The notes under the pieces: generated by a model
Seen by the model: only the letters and a program-made list of their open reading frames with translations
Told to the model about the DNA's origin: nothing
Databases searched by the model: none
Translations under genes and position numbers: made by a program
Part shown: positions 50,715 through 59,836 of the stretch, piece after piece
Position numbering within the stretch: position 1 is the stretch's first letter
Layout of the letters: each line of letters begins with the position of its first letter
NCBI RefSeq assembly: GCF_001753205.1
Contig: NZ_CP017560.1
Coordinates: 992,001-1,056,000 of the forward strand
Source: Sporosarcina ureilytica
GTDB taxonomy: Bacteria; Bacillota; Bacilli; Bacillales_A; Planococcaceae
Length of the DNA stretch: 64,000 bases
Direction of reading: 5' to 3'

Positions 50715-51808
50715 AAGAAATCCGTCTACATCGTCTATCGATTCCTTTGAAAAATCCATTTTCGACACATTTACAAACTGTACAAGAAAGAGAAAGTATT
50801 GTGTTAGAAATGGTTGATGAAACAGGTGCAATTGGGTTAGGTGAATGCGTAGCTTTTTCCTCACCTTGGTATACGGAAGAGACTGTACAAACTTGTTGGG
50901 ATGCACTAGAAAATTGGCTCGTTCCATCTATTCTAAATCAACAAATGACACATCCGTCTACATTGCTCAATCGTATGAAACATGTGAAAGGGAATCGTAT
51001 GGCGAAAGCGGCCATTGACTTGGCAGCTTGGGATTTATTCTCCAAAAGAAAAGAAGTACCGTTATGGCAAGGTATCGATGGTGTACGACAGGAAATTGAT
51101 GCGGGTGTTGTGTTAACTGGTGCAATTGATGAGAGCATGTATGAGCAAATAGAACGAGCCATGCAAACGGGGTACAAACGAGTGAAGTTGAAAATTGATA
51201 AGGCAACAGAACCGGAAGCGCTTGAAAAACTGATACGATTTTATCCTTCCGTCTCATTTTTTGGCGATGCCAATGGGCTTTTTTCTAAACTTGGCTTACA
51301 AGCCTTACAATCGTTTGATCTTGTTGGTTTAACCTTAATTGAACAACCTTTTGGAGAGGATGAGTGGGCGCTTCATCATCAGGCGAATAGACGAATGAAA
51401 ACGCCAATTGCTTTAGATGAAAGTATTCGTTCTGTGACGGACGTAGAACGGATGATTGAGATCGAAGCTGGCAAGATAATCGTATTGAAACCTGGGCGTG
51501 TCGGTGGGATAAGTGAAGCAATTCAAATTCATGACTTGGCTGTTCAGCATCGTATTCCCGTTTGGATTGGGGGGATGATTGAACTAGGCATCTCAAAAGC
51601 ACATAATTTAGCACTTGCTTCACTTTCACAAATGACGTTACCTGGTGATTTTAGTGCGTCCAATCATTTTTGGCATGAAGATATTGTTTCCCCAACAATT
51701 GATGTCAATAATGGCACAATAACATTATCGGAAAAGCCAGGTATCGGTTATGACATTGATGCAGAGAACATCGAAAAGTTTCGGATAGATTATCGTATTT
51801 TTACGTAA
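50696..51808 (+). CDS. menC: o-Succinylbenzoate synthase MenC
   Basis: Enolase-superfamily dehydratase making o-succinylbenzoate from SHCHC. 370 residues. KRVKLKID (KxK, base Lys), FFGDANGLF and LIEQPFGEDEW, ALDESI (Asp, Glu, Asp metal ligands) and VLKPGRVGGISEA (the second Lys) follow in the family order; the C-terminus WIGGMIELGISKAHNLALAS matches. ATG at 50696 lies in the end of menE after ACGGGAG. Last gene of the men operon. Confidence 0.95.
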   Translation: MVVSTIKEIRLHRLSIPLKNPFSTHLQTVQERESIVLEMVDETGAIGLGECVAFSSPWYTEETVQTCWDALENWLVPSILNQQMTHPSTLLNRMKHVKGNRMAKAAIDLAAWDLFSKRKEVPLWQGIDGVRQEIDAGVVLTGAIDESMYEQIERAMQTGYKRVKLKIDKATEPEALEKLIRFYPSVSFFGDANGLFSKLGLQALQSFDLVGLTLIEQPFGEDEWALHHQANRRMKTPIALDESIRSVTDVERMIEIEAGKIIVLKPGRVGGISEAIQIHDLAVQHRIPVWIGGMIELGISKAHNLALASLSQMTLPGDFSASNHFWHEDIVSPTIDVNNGTITLSEKPGIGYDIDAENIEKFRIDYRIFT

Positions 51809-51813
51809 GAAAA

Positions 51814-51838
51814 GGCGGTCATTTCAATTGACCGCCAA
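51814..51838. terminator. Bidirectional terminator between menC and znuA
   Basis: GGCGGTCA/TGACCGCC with a seven-base loop; AAAAG on the left gives the T-run for the minus-strand gene. Confidence 0.85.
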
Positions 51839-51841
51839 TCT

Positions 51842-52792
51842 TTACTCCCTGCCTAATGCTTTTCTTAATACCTCAATATTACGCTCCATTAATGTAAAAT
51901 AATCTTCTTCATTTTTTATGTCTTCCGTCGTTAACACACCTAAGTTATGCATAGTGAGTGATTCGGCACCAATTTCTTTTCGAATGACGTCTGTTAACTT
52001 GGAAGAAACATTTTGTTCAAATAGCACATATTGAATTTCTTGTTCCTTCGCATATTCAACTAATTGTGCAAGTTGTTTTTGAGAAGGTTCACTTTGTGAG
52101 TTTAAACCTGCGACGGCAATTTGTTCAAGGCCGTATGTATCTGCAATATAACCAAAAGCTGCATGAGAAACAAAAAACGTCTTTGACGGTACTTCAGATG
52201 TCATTTGGATAAATTCTCGATCAAGTTTCAACAAGTCATTGCGCAACGCTTCAAAGTTTTCTTCAAATTGTTCTTTATTTTCTGGTGAAACTTCCACTAA
52301 CGCTTCTTTTACAGAAAAAGCAAGCGCATCGCTTAATACCGGCGAAATCCAAACATGTGGATCAAACTCACCGTGATCATGGTGATCATCCCCGTGCTCG
52401 TCATTATGGTCATGGTCATGAGTATCACCTAACATGTCTTCCGTAATCGCCTCGGCAGTTGCTACCATTTTGACATGCTCATTTTTTAATGTTTTTTCGG
52501 CATTTTCTACAAAACCTTCAAGACCTAACCCGATATAGAAAAACAAATCAGCATCTGCCAAAGCGATCATATCTTTTTGAGTTGGGTCAAACGTATGCTC
52601 GTCAGAACCAGGTGGATAAATCGTTTTGACAGAAACGGCATCTCCGCCAATTCTTTCAGCAAAATATTGTAGTGGATAAACAGTTGTGTAAATTTGCACT
52701 GTGTCGTCATCTTCAACTTTTTTATTGTTTGTACAACCAGCTAATACAAAAATGAATAATAAGGAAACGATAAAGAGCGTTTTCTTGTACAT
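51842..52792 (-). CDS. znuA: Zinc ABC transporter substrate-binding lipoprotein
   Basis: 316 residues. Lipoprotein signal KKTLFIVSLLFIFVLAGC (lipobox LAGC). Cluster A-I metal-binding fold with IYPPGSDEHTFDPTQKD (first His), a His/Asp-rich loop HDHDHNDEHGDDHHDH (about 124-139), DPHVWISPV (second His) and FVSHAAFGYIADTYG (third His). ATG at 52792 with GGAGGAA upstream; the ORF runs 22 codons further but across promoter and operator. No permease or ATPase gene lies next to it, so it must work with ZnuB/C encoded elsewhere. Confidence 0.92.
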   Translation of the reverse strand: MYKKTLFIVSLLFIFVLAGCTNNKKVEDDDTVQIYTTVYPLQYFAERIGGDAVSVKTIYPPGSDEHTFDPTQKDMIALADADLFFYIGLGLEGFVENAEKTLKNEHVKMVATAEAITEDMLGDTHDHDHNDEHGDDHHDHGEFDPHVWISPVLSDALAFSVKEALVEVSPENKEQFEENFEALRNDLLKLDREFIQMTSEVPSKTFFVSHAAFGYIADTYGLEQIAVAGLNSQSEPSQKQLAQLVEYAKEQEIQYVLFEQNVSSKLTDVIRKEIGAESLTMHNLGVLTTEDIKNEEDYFTLMERNIEVLRKALGRE

Positions 52793-52810
52793 AAAATTCC
52801 TCCGTCTTTT

Positions 52811-52833
52811 TAAACAGTAATCATTACGATTTA
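52811..52833 (-). promoter_or_regulatory. Zur-like operator of znuA
   Basis: A 23-bp palindrome with right half ATTACGATTTA and left half TAAACAGTAAT. It differs from the Bacillus Zur box (TAAATCGTAAT, one base, then ATTACGATTTA) at two positions. It lies between the -10 and the ribosome site, a usual repressor place: Zn-bound Zur would shut znuA. Confidence 0.78.
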
Positions 52834-52849
52834 GAGTTTTAACTTTTTT

Positions 52850-52878
52850 ATCATACAAGAAACGTTAGGATTTGGCAA
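52850..52878 (-). promoter_or_regulatory. Sigma-A promoter of znuA
   Basis: Minus strand TTGCCA (52878-52873), 17 bases, TATGAT (52855-52850), followed about 17 bases later by the Zur-like operator. Confidence 0.78.
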
Positions 52879-52904
52879 CTAAAATGTAGTTAATTTTGCT
52901 TGAA

Positions 52905-52935
52905 ATAAAAAAGTCCAGCAAACATGCTGAACTTT
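52905..52935 (-). terminator. Terminator of yidD
   Basis: AAAGTTCAGCA/TGCTGGACTTT (one G-U) followed on the minus strand by TTTTATTTC. The yidD stop lies in its first arm. Confidence 0.8.
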
Positions 52936-53167
52936 AAAGTTTATCGTTTGAATTTTTATCCGGAACGGGGTCATATCCACCTTCGTGAAAAGGGTGGCAT
53001 TTTGAAATACGACGAACTGCCAGCCAAGAGCCTTTTAATGCACCGTGTGTTTCAATGGCCTCAAATCCATATTGTGAACAAGTCGGATGGAAACGACATG
53101 TTGGGGGCGTTAATGGTGAAATCGCTTTTTGATAAAATTTAATGATAGATAGTAATATTTTTTTCAT
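52934..53167 (-). CDS. yidD: Membrane protein insertion efficiency factor YidD
   Basis: 77 residues. All family marks are present: [31 protein letters not shown] and [18 protein letters not shown]. It assists YidC/SpoIIIJ in membrane protein insertion at the inner face of the membrane. ATG at 53167 after AGGAGATTC; the ORF extends eight codons without support. B. subtilis homologue ytjA lies in the same neighbourhood. Confidence 0.95.
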   Translation of the reverse strand: MKKILLSIIKFYQKAISPLTPPTCRFHPTCSQYGFEAIETHGALKGSWLAVRRISKCHPFHEGGYDPVPDKNSNDKL

Positions 53168-53267
53168 ATCAGAATCTCCTAATTGCTCCATGTATGTTTA
53201 TTGTATGTCTTGTTGTGGTAAATTAACAGTGGGACGAATTAGCACTGATAAGAAAGGGTTGGTTTTG

Positions 53268-53717
53268 ATGTCAAAAGATTTAATTACTGAAATGAATACA
53301 CAAGTATCTACATGGTCAGTGATGTATACGAAACTGCATAATTACCACTGGTATGTAAAAGGCCACCAATTTTTCACTTTACATGAGAAGTTTGAAGAAC
53401 TTTATAATGAAGCAACTGCACATATGGATGAAATTGCTGAAAGAATTTTGACATTAGGCAGTAATCCGGTTGCAACACTTAAGGAACATCTTGAACAATC
53501 CGTGGTAAAAGAAGCAACTGGCAATGAAAATGCAGATGAAATGGTAAGAACAATTGCAAACGACTTTGGCGAGATTATGAATTCATTAAAGAAAGGCATG
53601 GATTTAGCTGCTGACGCTGGTGACGATATGACTGAGGATTTACTAAATGCGACTTATCAAAGCATTGAAAAGCACCAGTGGATGTTGAATGCTTTCTTAG
53701 GAGAAGACAATCGTTAA
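53268..53717 (+). CDS. dps: Dps-family ferritin-like protein
   Basis: 149 residues, four-helix ferritin-like fold forming a 12-subunit shell that oxidises and stores iron and protects DNA. Ferroxidase residues: HNYHWYVKGHQFFTLHEKFEELY (two His and the Glu; about 24-46) and AHMDEIAERILTLG. ATG at 53268 with AAAGGG upstream. B. subtilis dps lies near ytjA and ytkD too. No PerR box or clear sigma-B site was seen upstream. Confidence 0.92.
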   Translation: MSKDLITEMNTQVSTWSVMYTKLHNYHWYVKGHQFFTLHEKFEELYNEATAHMDEIAERILTLGSNPVATLKEHLEQSVVKEATGNENADEMVRTIANDFGEIMNSLKKGMDLAADAGDDMTEDLLNATYQSIEKHQWMLNAFLGEDNR

Positions 53718-53775
53718 GTTTTCCTTCAAAAAAATGAAAGAATGTCGATAGTAAGAAGGAAGGGAGGCATGGGTT

Positions 53776-53958
53776 ATGGAGTTAAGTTCTATTATGGCCA
53801 GTCAATTAAGAAGTTTGCAATCGGCTGTCCAAATGAGCGTTTTGAATCAATCACTAAAACTGAACACTTCTGCAGCGACTGAAATGTTAGATAGCCTACC
53901 AAATCAGGCGAGTGTTGCCCATCCTCATAAAGGTGCTGCAATCGATGTAAAAGTGTGA
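53776..53958 (+). CDS. YjfB-like small protein
   Basis: 60 residues, starting MELSSIMASQLRSLQSAVQM, then SVLNQSLKLNTSAATEML, which fits the YjfB family of putative motility-associated small proteins. GGAAGGGAGG precedes the ATG. Function unknown. Between dps and an unknown gene, followed by a terminator. Confidence 0.75.
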   Translation: MELSSIMASQLRSLQSAVQMSVLNQSLKLNTSAATEMLDSLPNQASVAHPHKGAAIDVKV

Positions 53959-53962
53959 TGAT

Positions 53963-54004
53963 AAAAACATGCGTGTCTAAATGACATGCATGTTTTTATT
54001 TTTT
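53963..54004 (+). terminator. Terminator after the yjfB-like gene
   Basis: AAAAACATGC..GCATGTTTTTA with inner TGTC/GACA; six or more T follow. Confidence 0.85.
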
Positions 54005-54036
54005 ACGGACAGCCTAAAATAAAAAGGATGAAGACG

Positions 54037-54345
54037 ATGCCGAAACGAAAGTTGTATATATCCGTCACGGATCAACGTGTGTATCACTACCCAGACGATG
54101 CGCCGTGGGAATTTGAAATTGCGGTCGAACCAGAATTTGTACGGATTTTCCATCGTTTATTTGAACAAGTGAATAGACTTGAATTTAGAAACTTTTTACG
54201 TTCACATTTACCTTATGTTCCGTATCATTATGACAGCGATAATCACGATATTGATTTGCGCACAAAGAAAGTGTATGCGATTATCCATGAATTTTCCGAT
54301 AAACCGACGAAACGATTTATTGAAAGTTTACCTTATTTTCGTTGA
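54037..54345 (+). CDS. Conserved-looking protein of unknown function
   Basis: 102 residues starting MPKRKLYISVTDQRVYHYPD, rich in aromatic residues and His (LPYVPYHYDSDNHDIDLRTKKV near the middle), no membrane helix or signal. AAGGA eight bases before the ATG at 54037 decides the start. Ends four bases into the ytkD frame. I do not recognise the family; operon with ytkD is likely. Confidence 0.7.
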   Translation: MPKRKLYISVTDQRVYHYPDDAPWEFEIAVEPEFVRIFHRLFEQVNRLEFRNFLRSHLPYVPYHYDSDNHDIDLRTKKVYAIIHEFSDKPTKRFIESLPYFR

Positions 54346-54392
54346 ATGACGAAACGACCTTCGATACACTCAGTAGAGAAGGACGTGATGGA

Positions 54393-54854
54393 ATGCTTAT
54401 TTTTCATGATAGTGAGGGCGGACGTGTTGAGTTGACATTTGGAAAGAATCGTTTCGGAATGCCAGCAAGACATGTCCTCGTCGTAGTAAAACATGAAGGG
54501 AAATGGTTATTAACGAAACATCGAACACGTGGAATTGAATTTCCCGGTGGCAAAGCAGAACTAGGTGAATCGATTGAAGCGGCAGCCATTCGAGAAACAT
54601 TTGAAGAAACAGGGGTAATCCTTTCGAATGTTCATCAATTCGCGGAATATGTCGTCCATAGTAATATCACATTTTGTAAAGCTGTATTTACAGGCGTGAT
54701 TGATGAAATACAAGAAAATCCAACATTGCATGAAACTGAAGGAGCTATTTGGATGACGGATGAACAGCTTGATGCATGTAAATCATTAAGTTTTCATATG
54801 AAGGATACAGGAATGTCTGAATTACGGAGGTGGGTAGAGACAAATGAAGGATAA
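54393..54854 (+). CDS. ytkD: Nudix hydrolase YtkD
   Basis: 153 residues. Nudix box GGKAELGESIEAAAIRETFE plus ETG (about 53-75) has all catalytic Glu residues. B. subtilis YtkD hydrolyses 8-oxo-dGTP and other nucleoside triphosphates and also acts in RNA decapping-type reactions of the family. ATG at 54393, eight or nine bases after AAGGACG. Overlaps the next gene by 11 bases. Confidence 0.88.
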   Translation: MLIFHDSEGGRVELTFGKNRFGMPARHVLVVVKHEGKWLLTKHRTRGIEFPGGKAELGESIEAAAIRETFEETGVILSNVHQFAEYVVHSNITFCKAVFTGVIDEIQENPTLHETEGAIWMTDEQLDACKSLSFHMKDTGMSELRRWVETNEG

Positions 54855-55647
54855 TGCAACAATTGAAAAGGTCCGAGTCTATCCGTCACCTAATCCGAAT
54901 GTCAGATTACAAGAAATTACGTATTGGTCTGGCGGTTTAAAGGTGAAAGGCTTAATGGCGGAGCCAATTAAAGAGGGGAAATATGAAGGCATCGTTTATT
55001 TACGAGGCGGCATCCAACATATTGGCATGGTAAGACCTTCAAGAATGGTACTCTTAGCTTCAAATGGATTTGTCGTATTTGCCCCTTATTATCGCGGCAA
55101 TCGTGGCGGGGAAGGACGCGACGAATTTGCTGGAGATGATCGGTTAGATGCGGTGAATGCAGTAGATATATTAAAACAAAATCCTAATGTGAAACGTGAC
55201 CGTATTCATCTTTTCGCATTTTCACGCGGTGGGATTATGGCGCTATGGACAGCTGTTTTACGTGATGACATTACTTCTGTTGTTACATGGGCAGGCGTTT
55301 CCGATATTGTGTTTACATATAAAGAACGAAAAGATATGCGTAGAATGATGAAAAGAGTTATCGGCGGTACACCAAATAACCAAGCAGATGCATATCGTGA
55401 ACGCAATGTGCTAGATCGATTGAATGAACTGGAAGTCCCCGTACTCATTATTCATGGCATGCTTGATGCACATGTTTCGATTGAGCAAGCAAAAATTCTG
55501 GAAAACGCTTTACGTGAAAATAATAAACGATATGAAACATGGTATTTCCCCGAATTCACACACCATATTCCACCCGTTCAAAATACAAAAATTGTAAAAG
55601 ATCTATGCGGTTGGATGAGAAGACAAGATTGTTCAGAGGAAGTGTGA
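54844..55647 (+). CDS. ytmA: Alpha/beta hydrolase YtmA (S9 peptidase-like)
   Basis: 267 residues. Catalytic Ser in HLFAFSRGGIMALWTAV (GxSxG as FSRGG; about 126), Asp in IHGMLDAHVS (about 210), His in FTHHIPP (about 240). FAPYYRGNRGGEGRDEFAGDD (oxyanion region) and MRRMMKRVIGGTPN match YtmA of B. subtilis closely. Substrate unknown. ATG at 54844 with CGGAGGTGGG upstream, inside the end of ytkD; monocistronic end followed by pckA from the other strand. Confidence 0.85.
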   Translation: MKDNATIEKVRVYPSPNPNVRLQEITYWSGGLKVKGLMAEPIKEGKYEGIVYLRGGIQHIGMVRPSRMVLLASNGFVVFAPYYRGNRGGEGRDEFAGDDRLDAVNAVDILKQNPNVKRDRIHLFAFSRGGIMALWTAVLRDDITSVVTWAGVSDIVFTYKERKDMRRMMKRVIGGTPNNQADAYRERNVLDRLNELEVPVLIIHGMLDAHVSIEQAKILENALRENNKRYETWYFPEFTHHIPPVQNTKIVKDLCGWMRRQDCSEEV

Positions 55648-55698
55648 CTGGCAAAACAAAGCCCACAAGTCAAATGACTGTGGGCTTTAGAAGTTTCA

Positions 55699-57285
55699 TT
55701 ATGCAATTGGTCCGCCTTTTGTTACAATGTCCTCAGATACTGTTCCGAACTTTTTGAAGTTTTCGTGGAATAATTGAGCAAGTTCTTTTGCTTTTTGATC
55801 ATAAGCATCTTTATCTGCCCATGCGTTACGCGGGTTCAGAACCTCAGTTGGAACACCCTCAATTGCTGTTGGCATTTGAAGACCAAATATTTCATTTGTT
55901 TCAGTTTCAACGTTGTCTAATTTCCCAGCAAGTGCTGCACGTACCATTGCACGTGTGTATTTTAATTCCATACGGCTTCCAACGCCATATTCTCCACCAG
56001 TCCAACCAGTGTTAACGAGGAAAACTTGTGCGCCGTGCTCATCGATTTTATTTCCAAGCATTTCCGCATAAACCGTTGCATGAAGCGGTAAGAACGGTGA
56101 CCCGAAGCATGTTGAGAATGTTGCTTCCGGCGATGTGATACCGCGTTCAGTACCAGCTAGCTTTGATGTGAAACCGCTTAAAAAATGGTACATCGCTTGT
56201 TCTTTCGTTAATTTTGAAATCGGTGGTAATACTCCGAAGGCATCTGCTGTTAAGAATACAATTGTATTCGGGTGACCTGCAATCGAAGGGGTAACAATAT
56301 TATCGATATTATGAATCGGATAAGCTGCGCGTGTGTTTTCAGTTAATGAACCGTCATCGTAATCCGGAATACGTGTTGCATCATCGACAACTACGTTTTC
56401 TAGTACTGAACCAAAACGAATGGCCCCGAAGATTTCAGGTTCCTTTTCTTCAGATAAATTAATACATTTTGCGTAGCATCCGCCTTCGATATTAAAGACG
56501 CCATTGTCGGACCAACCATGTTCATCGTCACCGACTAATTTGCGGTCTGCATCTGCGGATAGCGTTGTCTTTCCTGTTCCAGAAAGACCGAAGAATAAAG
56601 CAACGTCACCGTCATCACTGACGTTTGCAGAGCAGTGCATTGGCATAATGCCTTTTTCAGGAAGCAAGTAGTTCATAACAGAGAAGATTGATTTCTTCAT
56701 TTCACCTGCGTATTCAGTTCCGCCAATAAGTACAATGCGTTTTTCTAGGTTGAGGATAATGAATGTTTCGGAATCAGTTCCGTCAATAGCTGGGTCTGCT
56801 TTAAACGTTGGCGCAGATACAATTGTAAATTGTGCGTCATGCTCGGCAAGTTCTTCTTCAGTAGGACGAATAAATAACTGATGAACAAATAGGTTATGCC
56901 ATGCATATTCATTGACAACTTGAATGGATAGACGTGACGCTTGGTCTGCGCCTGCAAATCCTTTAAATACGAAAAGTTCATCTTTTTCTTTTAAGTAATT
57001 CACAACTTTAGTGTAAAGAGAATCGAAAATTTCAGAGGAGATCGGACGGTTTACAGTACCCCAATCAATCTTCTCTTTAGAAGACGTTTCTTCAACGATG
57101 TATCTATCTTTTGGAGAACGTCCTGTATATTTACCTGTTTGTGCGCTAACTGCACCATCCGCAGTTAGAATCGCCTCTCCACGTGTCGTCGCCTTTTCAA
57201 CTAATTGTGGCACAGAAAGTTGAAAGCTAATATTTTCACCAGATAGAAGTTCATTAAGTGTATCACTAGTTTTCGCTGAAATCAT
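55699..57285 (-). CDS. pckA: Phosphoenolpyruvate carboxykinase (ATP)
   Basis: Gluconeogenic enzyme turning oxaloacetate and ATP into PEP, CO2 and ADP. 528 residues. Kinase-1a motif [13 protein letters not shown] (about 233-245), [11 protein letters not shown] (oxaloacetate Arg, about 55), [13 protein letters not shown] (catalytic Lys and His region), MHCSANVS (metal His), GDDEHGWSD, and the adenine site [13 protein letters not shown] at 57285 after AAAGGACGG. A minus-strand TTGACT-16-TATTAT near 57364-57392 may be the promoter. Links amino-acid breakdown (roc genes) to sugar synthesis. Confidence 0.97.
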   Translation of the reverse strand: MISAKTSDTLNELLSGENISFQLSVPQLVEKATTRGEAILTADGAVSAQTGKYTGRSPKDRYIVEETSSKEKIDWGTVNRPISSEIFDSLYTKVVNYLKEKDELFVFKGFAGADQASRLSIQVVNEYAWHNLFVHQLFIRPTEEELAEHDAQFTIVSAPTFKADPAIDGTDSETFIILNLEKRIVLIGGTEYAGEMKKSIFSVMNYLLPEKGIMPMHCSANVSDDGDVALFFGLSGTGKTTLSADADRKLVGDDEHGWSDNGVFNIEGGCYAKCINLSEEKEPEIFGAIRFGSVLENVVVDDATRIPDYDDGSLTENTRAAYPIHNIDNIVTPSIAGHPNTIVFLTADAFGVLPPISKLTKEQAMYHFLSGFTSKLAGTERGITSPEATFSTCFGSPFLPLHATVYAEMLGNKIDEHGAQVFLVNTGWTGGEYGVGSRMELKYTRAMVRAALAGKLDNVETETNEIFGLQMPTAIEGVPTEVLNPRNAWADKDAYDQKAKELAQLFHENFKKFGTVSEDIVTKGGPIA

Positions 57286-57737
57286 TATTGAGTACCGTCC
57301 TTTTCTAGTAGTCCCAAGTCATTGGGCAATTTATCTTATTAACTCACTAATTAGTATAACACATTTAAAATAATATACTATACTATTTAAAAGTCAACTA
57401 TAATTCTACTCTTTTCAGAAATATTATTTGGTTAGTGGATAGCACACCTTCTAAATAAAATAATACAAGAATTTGAACAAGGTTCATTTTCATTCTGGAG
57501 GGACCTTTTCCTACTTCGCTATTTCACTGTGGAGCCAGCGTGAGCCCATTGTAAGAGCCGTTAAAAAGACAGAATTTGAAAGCACTCGGCATCCTCTACT
57601 ACAATCAACGATGACGTACGAACAGCTGATTCAACACAGTACCGATTTTACAAAGAACAGATTCTGTTTCTAATTAATTGATATACACTATATCGCTTAA
57701 TTAGATGAGGATAACACAATCAAATCGCCAACATTAT
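57286..57737. other. pckA-metK intergenic region
   Basis: AT-rich at the pckA side with the likely pckA promoter. A 66-codon frame at 57473-57673 has no ribosome site or recognisable product. Nothing else seen before the S-box promoter. Confidence 0.5.
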
Positions 57738-57766
57738 TTGACTTCAATCATCAATTTTCGTACAAT
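57738..57766 (+). promoter_or_regulatory. Sigma-A promoter of the metK leader
   Basis: TTGACT (57738-57743), 17-base spacer, TACAAT (57761-57766), about 12 bases before the riboswitch. Confidence 0.85.
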
Positions 57767-57783
57767 ATATCATTGAACGGATA

Positions 57784-57902
57784 CTCTTATCCCGAGCTGG
57801 TGGAGGGGCAGTCCCTGTGAAACCCGGCAACCTGCAAAACTTAAAAAGATTTTGCAAAGGTGCTAAACCTGATGCAAGGTGGAAATCCTTGGATGATAAG
57901 AG
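57784..57902 (+). promoter_or_regulatory. SAM-I (S-box) riboswitch
   Basis: P1 stem CTCTTATC/GATAAGAG closes the aptamer. Conserved blocks: CGAGCTGGTGGAGGG, CCCTGTGAAACCCGGCAACC, AGGTGCTAAACCTG and GGATGATAAG. Binding of S-adenosylmethionine favours the terminator at 57925. Controls metK, the SAM synthase, by feedback. Confidence 0.97.
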
Positions 57903-57924
57903 TGAAGGGTACTTTTGAAATCAT

Positions 57925-57963
57925 GCCTTTCCTCATGTATAGACGTGAGTGAAAGGCTTTTTT
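57925..57963 (+). terminator. S-box-controlled terminator
   Basis: GCCTTTC..GAAAGGC with inner CTCA/TGAG pairing, then six T. The antiterminator partner would be the end of P1 and GAAGGG (57902-57910). Confidence 0.93.
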
Positions 57964-58051
57964 AAACTTTTGTCAGTGGAAATCTTTCCATTTTACAATG
58001 AAATGGTTGGATGTTAACAATAAAATCGATTTTTAAATGAGCGAATCTGTT

Positions 58052-58193
58052 AGTCAATTTCATAATCCAATCTTTTCGCTGCGCCGATACAATATATAGT
58101 TTGGGCAATTATGAAATCGCCTCTGTTGAGTTAAACCGTTCTCAACTATATATTGTATCAACTTAGCGGTTTTAGGTAATTATGAAATTGACT
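58052..58193. mobile_element. MITE-like inverted-repeat element in the metK leader
   Basis: 142 bp with perfect 15-bp terminal inverted repeats (AGTCAATTTCATAAT / ATTATGAAATTGACT) and a perfect 16-bp inner pair (GATACAATATATAGTT at 58086-58101, AACTATATATTGTATC at 58144-58159). CTGTTA occurs just outside both ends (58047-58052 and 58195-58200), a possible target duplication. Too short to encode protein. As RNA it makes one long hairpin between the riboswitch and metK. Confidence 0.65.
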
Positions 58194-58379
58194 CCTGTTA
58201 CTGACTAAGTGAAGCTTTCGGCAAATGAGGTTGGCCGATGCAATTGATATACAATTACCCTTTATCCTCGTGTATAAAGCTCCGGATGGACTATGTAATC
58301 CATTCCCCTTAGATAGAGGGGGCTTAAACATGGGAAAATGAGTACCGTATCAATCTCGTAGGATATAGGAGGAAATACA
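58194..58379 (+). other. Remaining metK leader
   Basis: Holds short hairpins (e.g. CCCCT..AGGGG at about 58304-58321) and the AGGAGGAAA ribosome site. No clear second promoter seen. Confidence 0.5.
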
Positions 58380-59576
58380 ATGACAAATCGCCGACTGTTT
58401 ACTTCAGAATCTGTAACAGAAGGTCATCCAGATAAAATGTGCGACCAAATTTCGGACGCAATTTTAGATGCCATTTTAGAAGAAGATCCAAATGCACGTG
58501 TTGCATGCGAAACAACAATTACGACAGGACTCGTACTTGTAGCGGGTGAAATTACAACGACAACCTATGTAGATATTCCAAAAGTTGTTCGTGAAACTGT
58601 AAAAGAAATCGGTTATACAAAAGCAAAATATGGTTTTGATTGGGAAACATCTGCTGTGTTAACGGCAATTGATGAGCAGTCAGCAGATATTGCAGCAGGT
58701 GTTGATCATGCACTTGAGGCACGTGAAGGTTCAATGTCGGATGAGGATATTGAAGCAATTGGCGCGGGCGATCAGGGGTTAATGTTCGGATATGCTTGTA
58801 ATGAAACACCGGAACTCATGCCTTTACCAATTAGCTTATCGCATCAATTATCTCATAAATTAGCGTCTGTTCGTAAAACGGGACAACTTCCTTATTTACG
58901 TCCAGATGGAAAAACACAAGTAACAATTGAGTATGATGAAAATAATCAACCAGTTCGTATCGATACAATCGTACTTTCAACACAGCATGATCCAGATACG
59001 ACGCTTGAACAAATTCAAGCTGATATGAAGAAATATGTCATTGAACCAATCGTCCCTGCAACATTAATTGACGATGAAACAAAATACTTCATTAACCCAA
59101 CAGGTCGTTTCGTAATCGGTGGACCACAAGGGGATGTCGGATTAACAGGACGTAAAATTATTGTAGACACTTACGGTGGTTATGCGCGTCATGGTGGCGG
59201 TGCTTTCTCAGGTAAGGATGCAACGAAAGTTGACCGTTCTGCTTCTTATGCGGCACGTTATGTTGCAAAAAATATCGTAGCGGCAGGTTTAGCAGATGCT
59301 TGTGAAGTACAGCTTGCTTATGCAATTGGTGTTGCACAACCTGTTTCCATTGCAGTCGATACGTTTGGTACTGGAAAAGTTGAAGAAAACAAACTTGTTG
59401 AAGCGGTTCGCGAATTATTCGATCTCCGCCCGGCAGGCATTATAAAAATGTTAGATTTACGTCGTCCAATTTATCAAGACACAGCAGCTTATGGTCATTT
59501 TGGACGTACAGATGTTGAGTTCCCTTGGGAGAAGACAGATAAGGCGGAAGCGTTACAAAAACTTGTCAATGCATAA
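58380..59576 (+). CDS. metK: S-adenosylmethionine synthase
   Basis: Makes SAM from methionine and ATP; cytoplasmic tetramer. 398 residues. [20 protein letters not shown] (N-terminal signature; His and Asp of active site), [13 protein letters not shown] (about 121-133; GAGDQG hexapeptide), and [22 protein letters not shown] (P-loop-like GGGAFSGKD). ATG at 58380 after AGGAGGAAATAC. Controlled by the S-box about 480 bases upstream. Followed by a strong terminator. Confidence 0.98.
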   Translation: MTNRRLFTSESVTEGHPDKMCDQISDAILDAILEEDPNARVACETTITTGLVLVAGEITTTTYVDIPKVVRETVKEIGYTKAKYGFDWETSAVLTAIDEQSADIAAGVDHALEAREGSMSDEDIEAIGAGDQGLMFGYACNETPELMPLPISLSHQLSHKLASVRKTGQLPYLRPDGKTQVTIEYDENNQPVRIDTIVLSTQHDPDTTLEQIQADMKKYVIEPIVPATLIDDETKYFINPTGRFVIGGPQGDVGLTGRKIIVDTYGGYARHGGGAFSGKDATKVDRSASYAARYVAKNIVAAGLADACEVQLAYAIGVAQPVSIAVDTFGTGKVEENKLVEAVRELFDLRPAGIIKMLDLRRPIYQDTAAYGHFGRTDVEFPWEKTDKAEALQKLVNA

Positions 59577-59580
59577 ATGA

Positions 59581-59641
59581 TAAAAAGCGGAGCAGTCCAA
59601 CCAAGTTAAAGTGTAGACTTGGTTAGGTGCTCCGCTTTTTT
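59581..59641 (+). terminator. Terminator of metK
   Basis: AAAAGCGGAGCA..TGCTCCGCTTTTTT with inner CCAAGT/ACTTGG pairing. Confidence 0.92.
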
Positions 59642-59755
59642 GTAGAAAAGACTATTCAAAAATATCAATGCCTAAAATATCACCATTAGATAAATTAAGG
59701 AAAATTAAATCAGATGAAAAATATGTATAAATAGACCCTACATGAAGGTTGATGA

Positions 59756-59780
59756 CTAAAAGAAATCTTTTAGGTTTTTT
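59756..59780 (+). terminator. Hairpin with T-run ahead of the Ca2+/H+ exchanger gene
   Basis: Perfect 8-bp stem CTAAAAGA/TCTTTTAG, loop AA, then G and six T. It is 56 bases upstream of the gene, so it may be an attenuator; a possible -10 (TATAAA at about 59725) lies before it. Confidence 0.6.
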
Positions 59781-59836
59781 CTTTTCGCTTAAAGGGAAGG
59801 TTAGAGGGTATACCTATCTCCAAAGGAGGTTTTCCC

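Noticed and set aside
53190..53260. PerR or sigma-B control site of dps
   Set aside because: No TTATAAT-type palindrome; a GTTTAT...GGTAAA pair was too weak to claim.
57473..57673. 66-codon frame before the S-box
   Set aside because: No ribosome site, no recognisable product, and no promoter; not called a gene.
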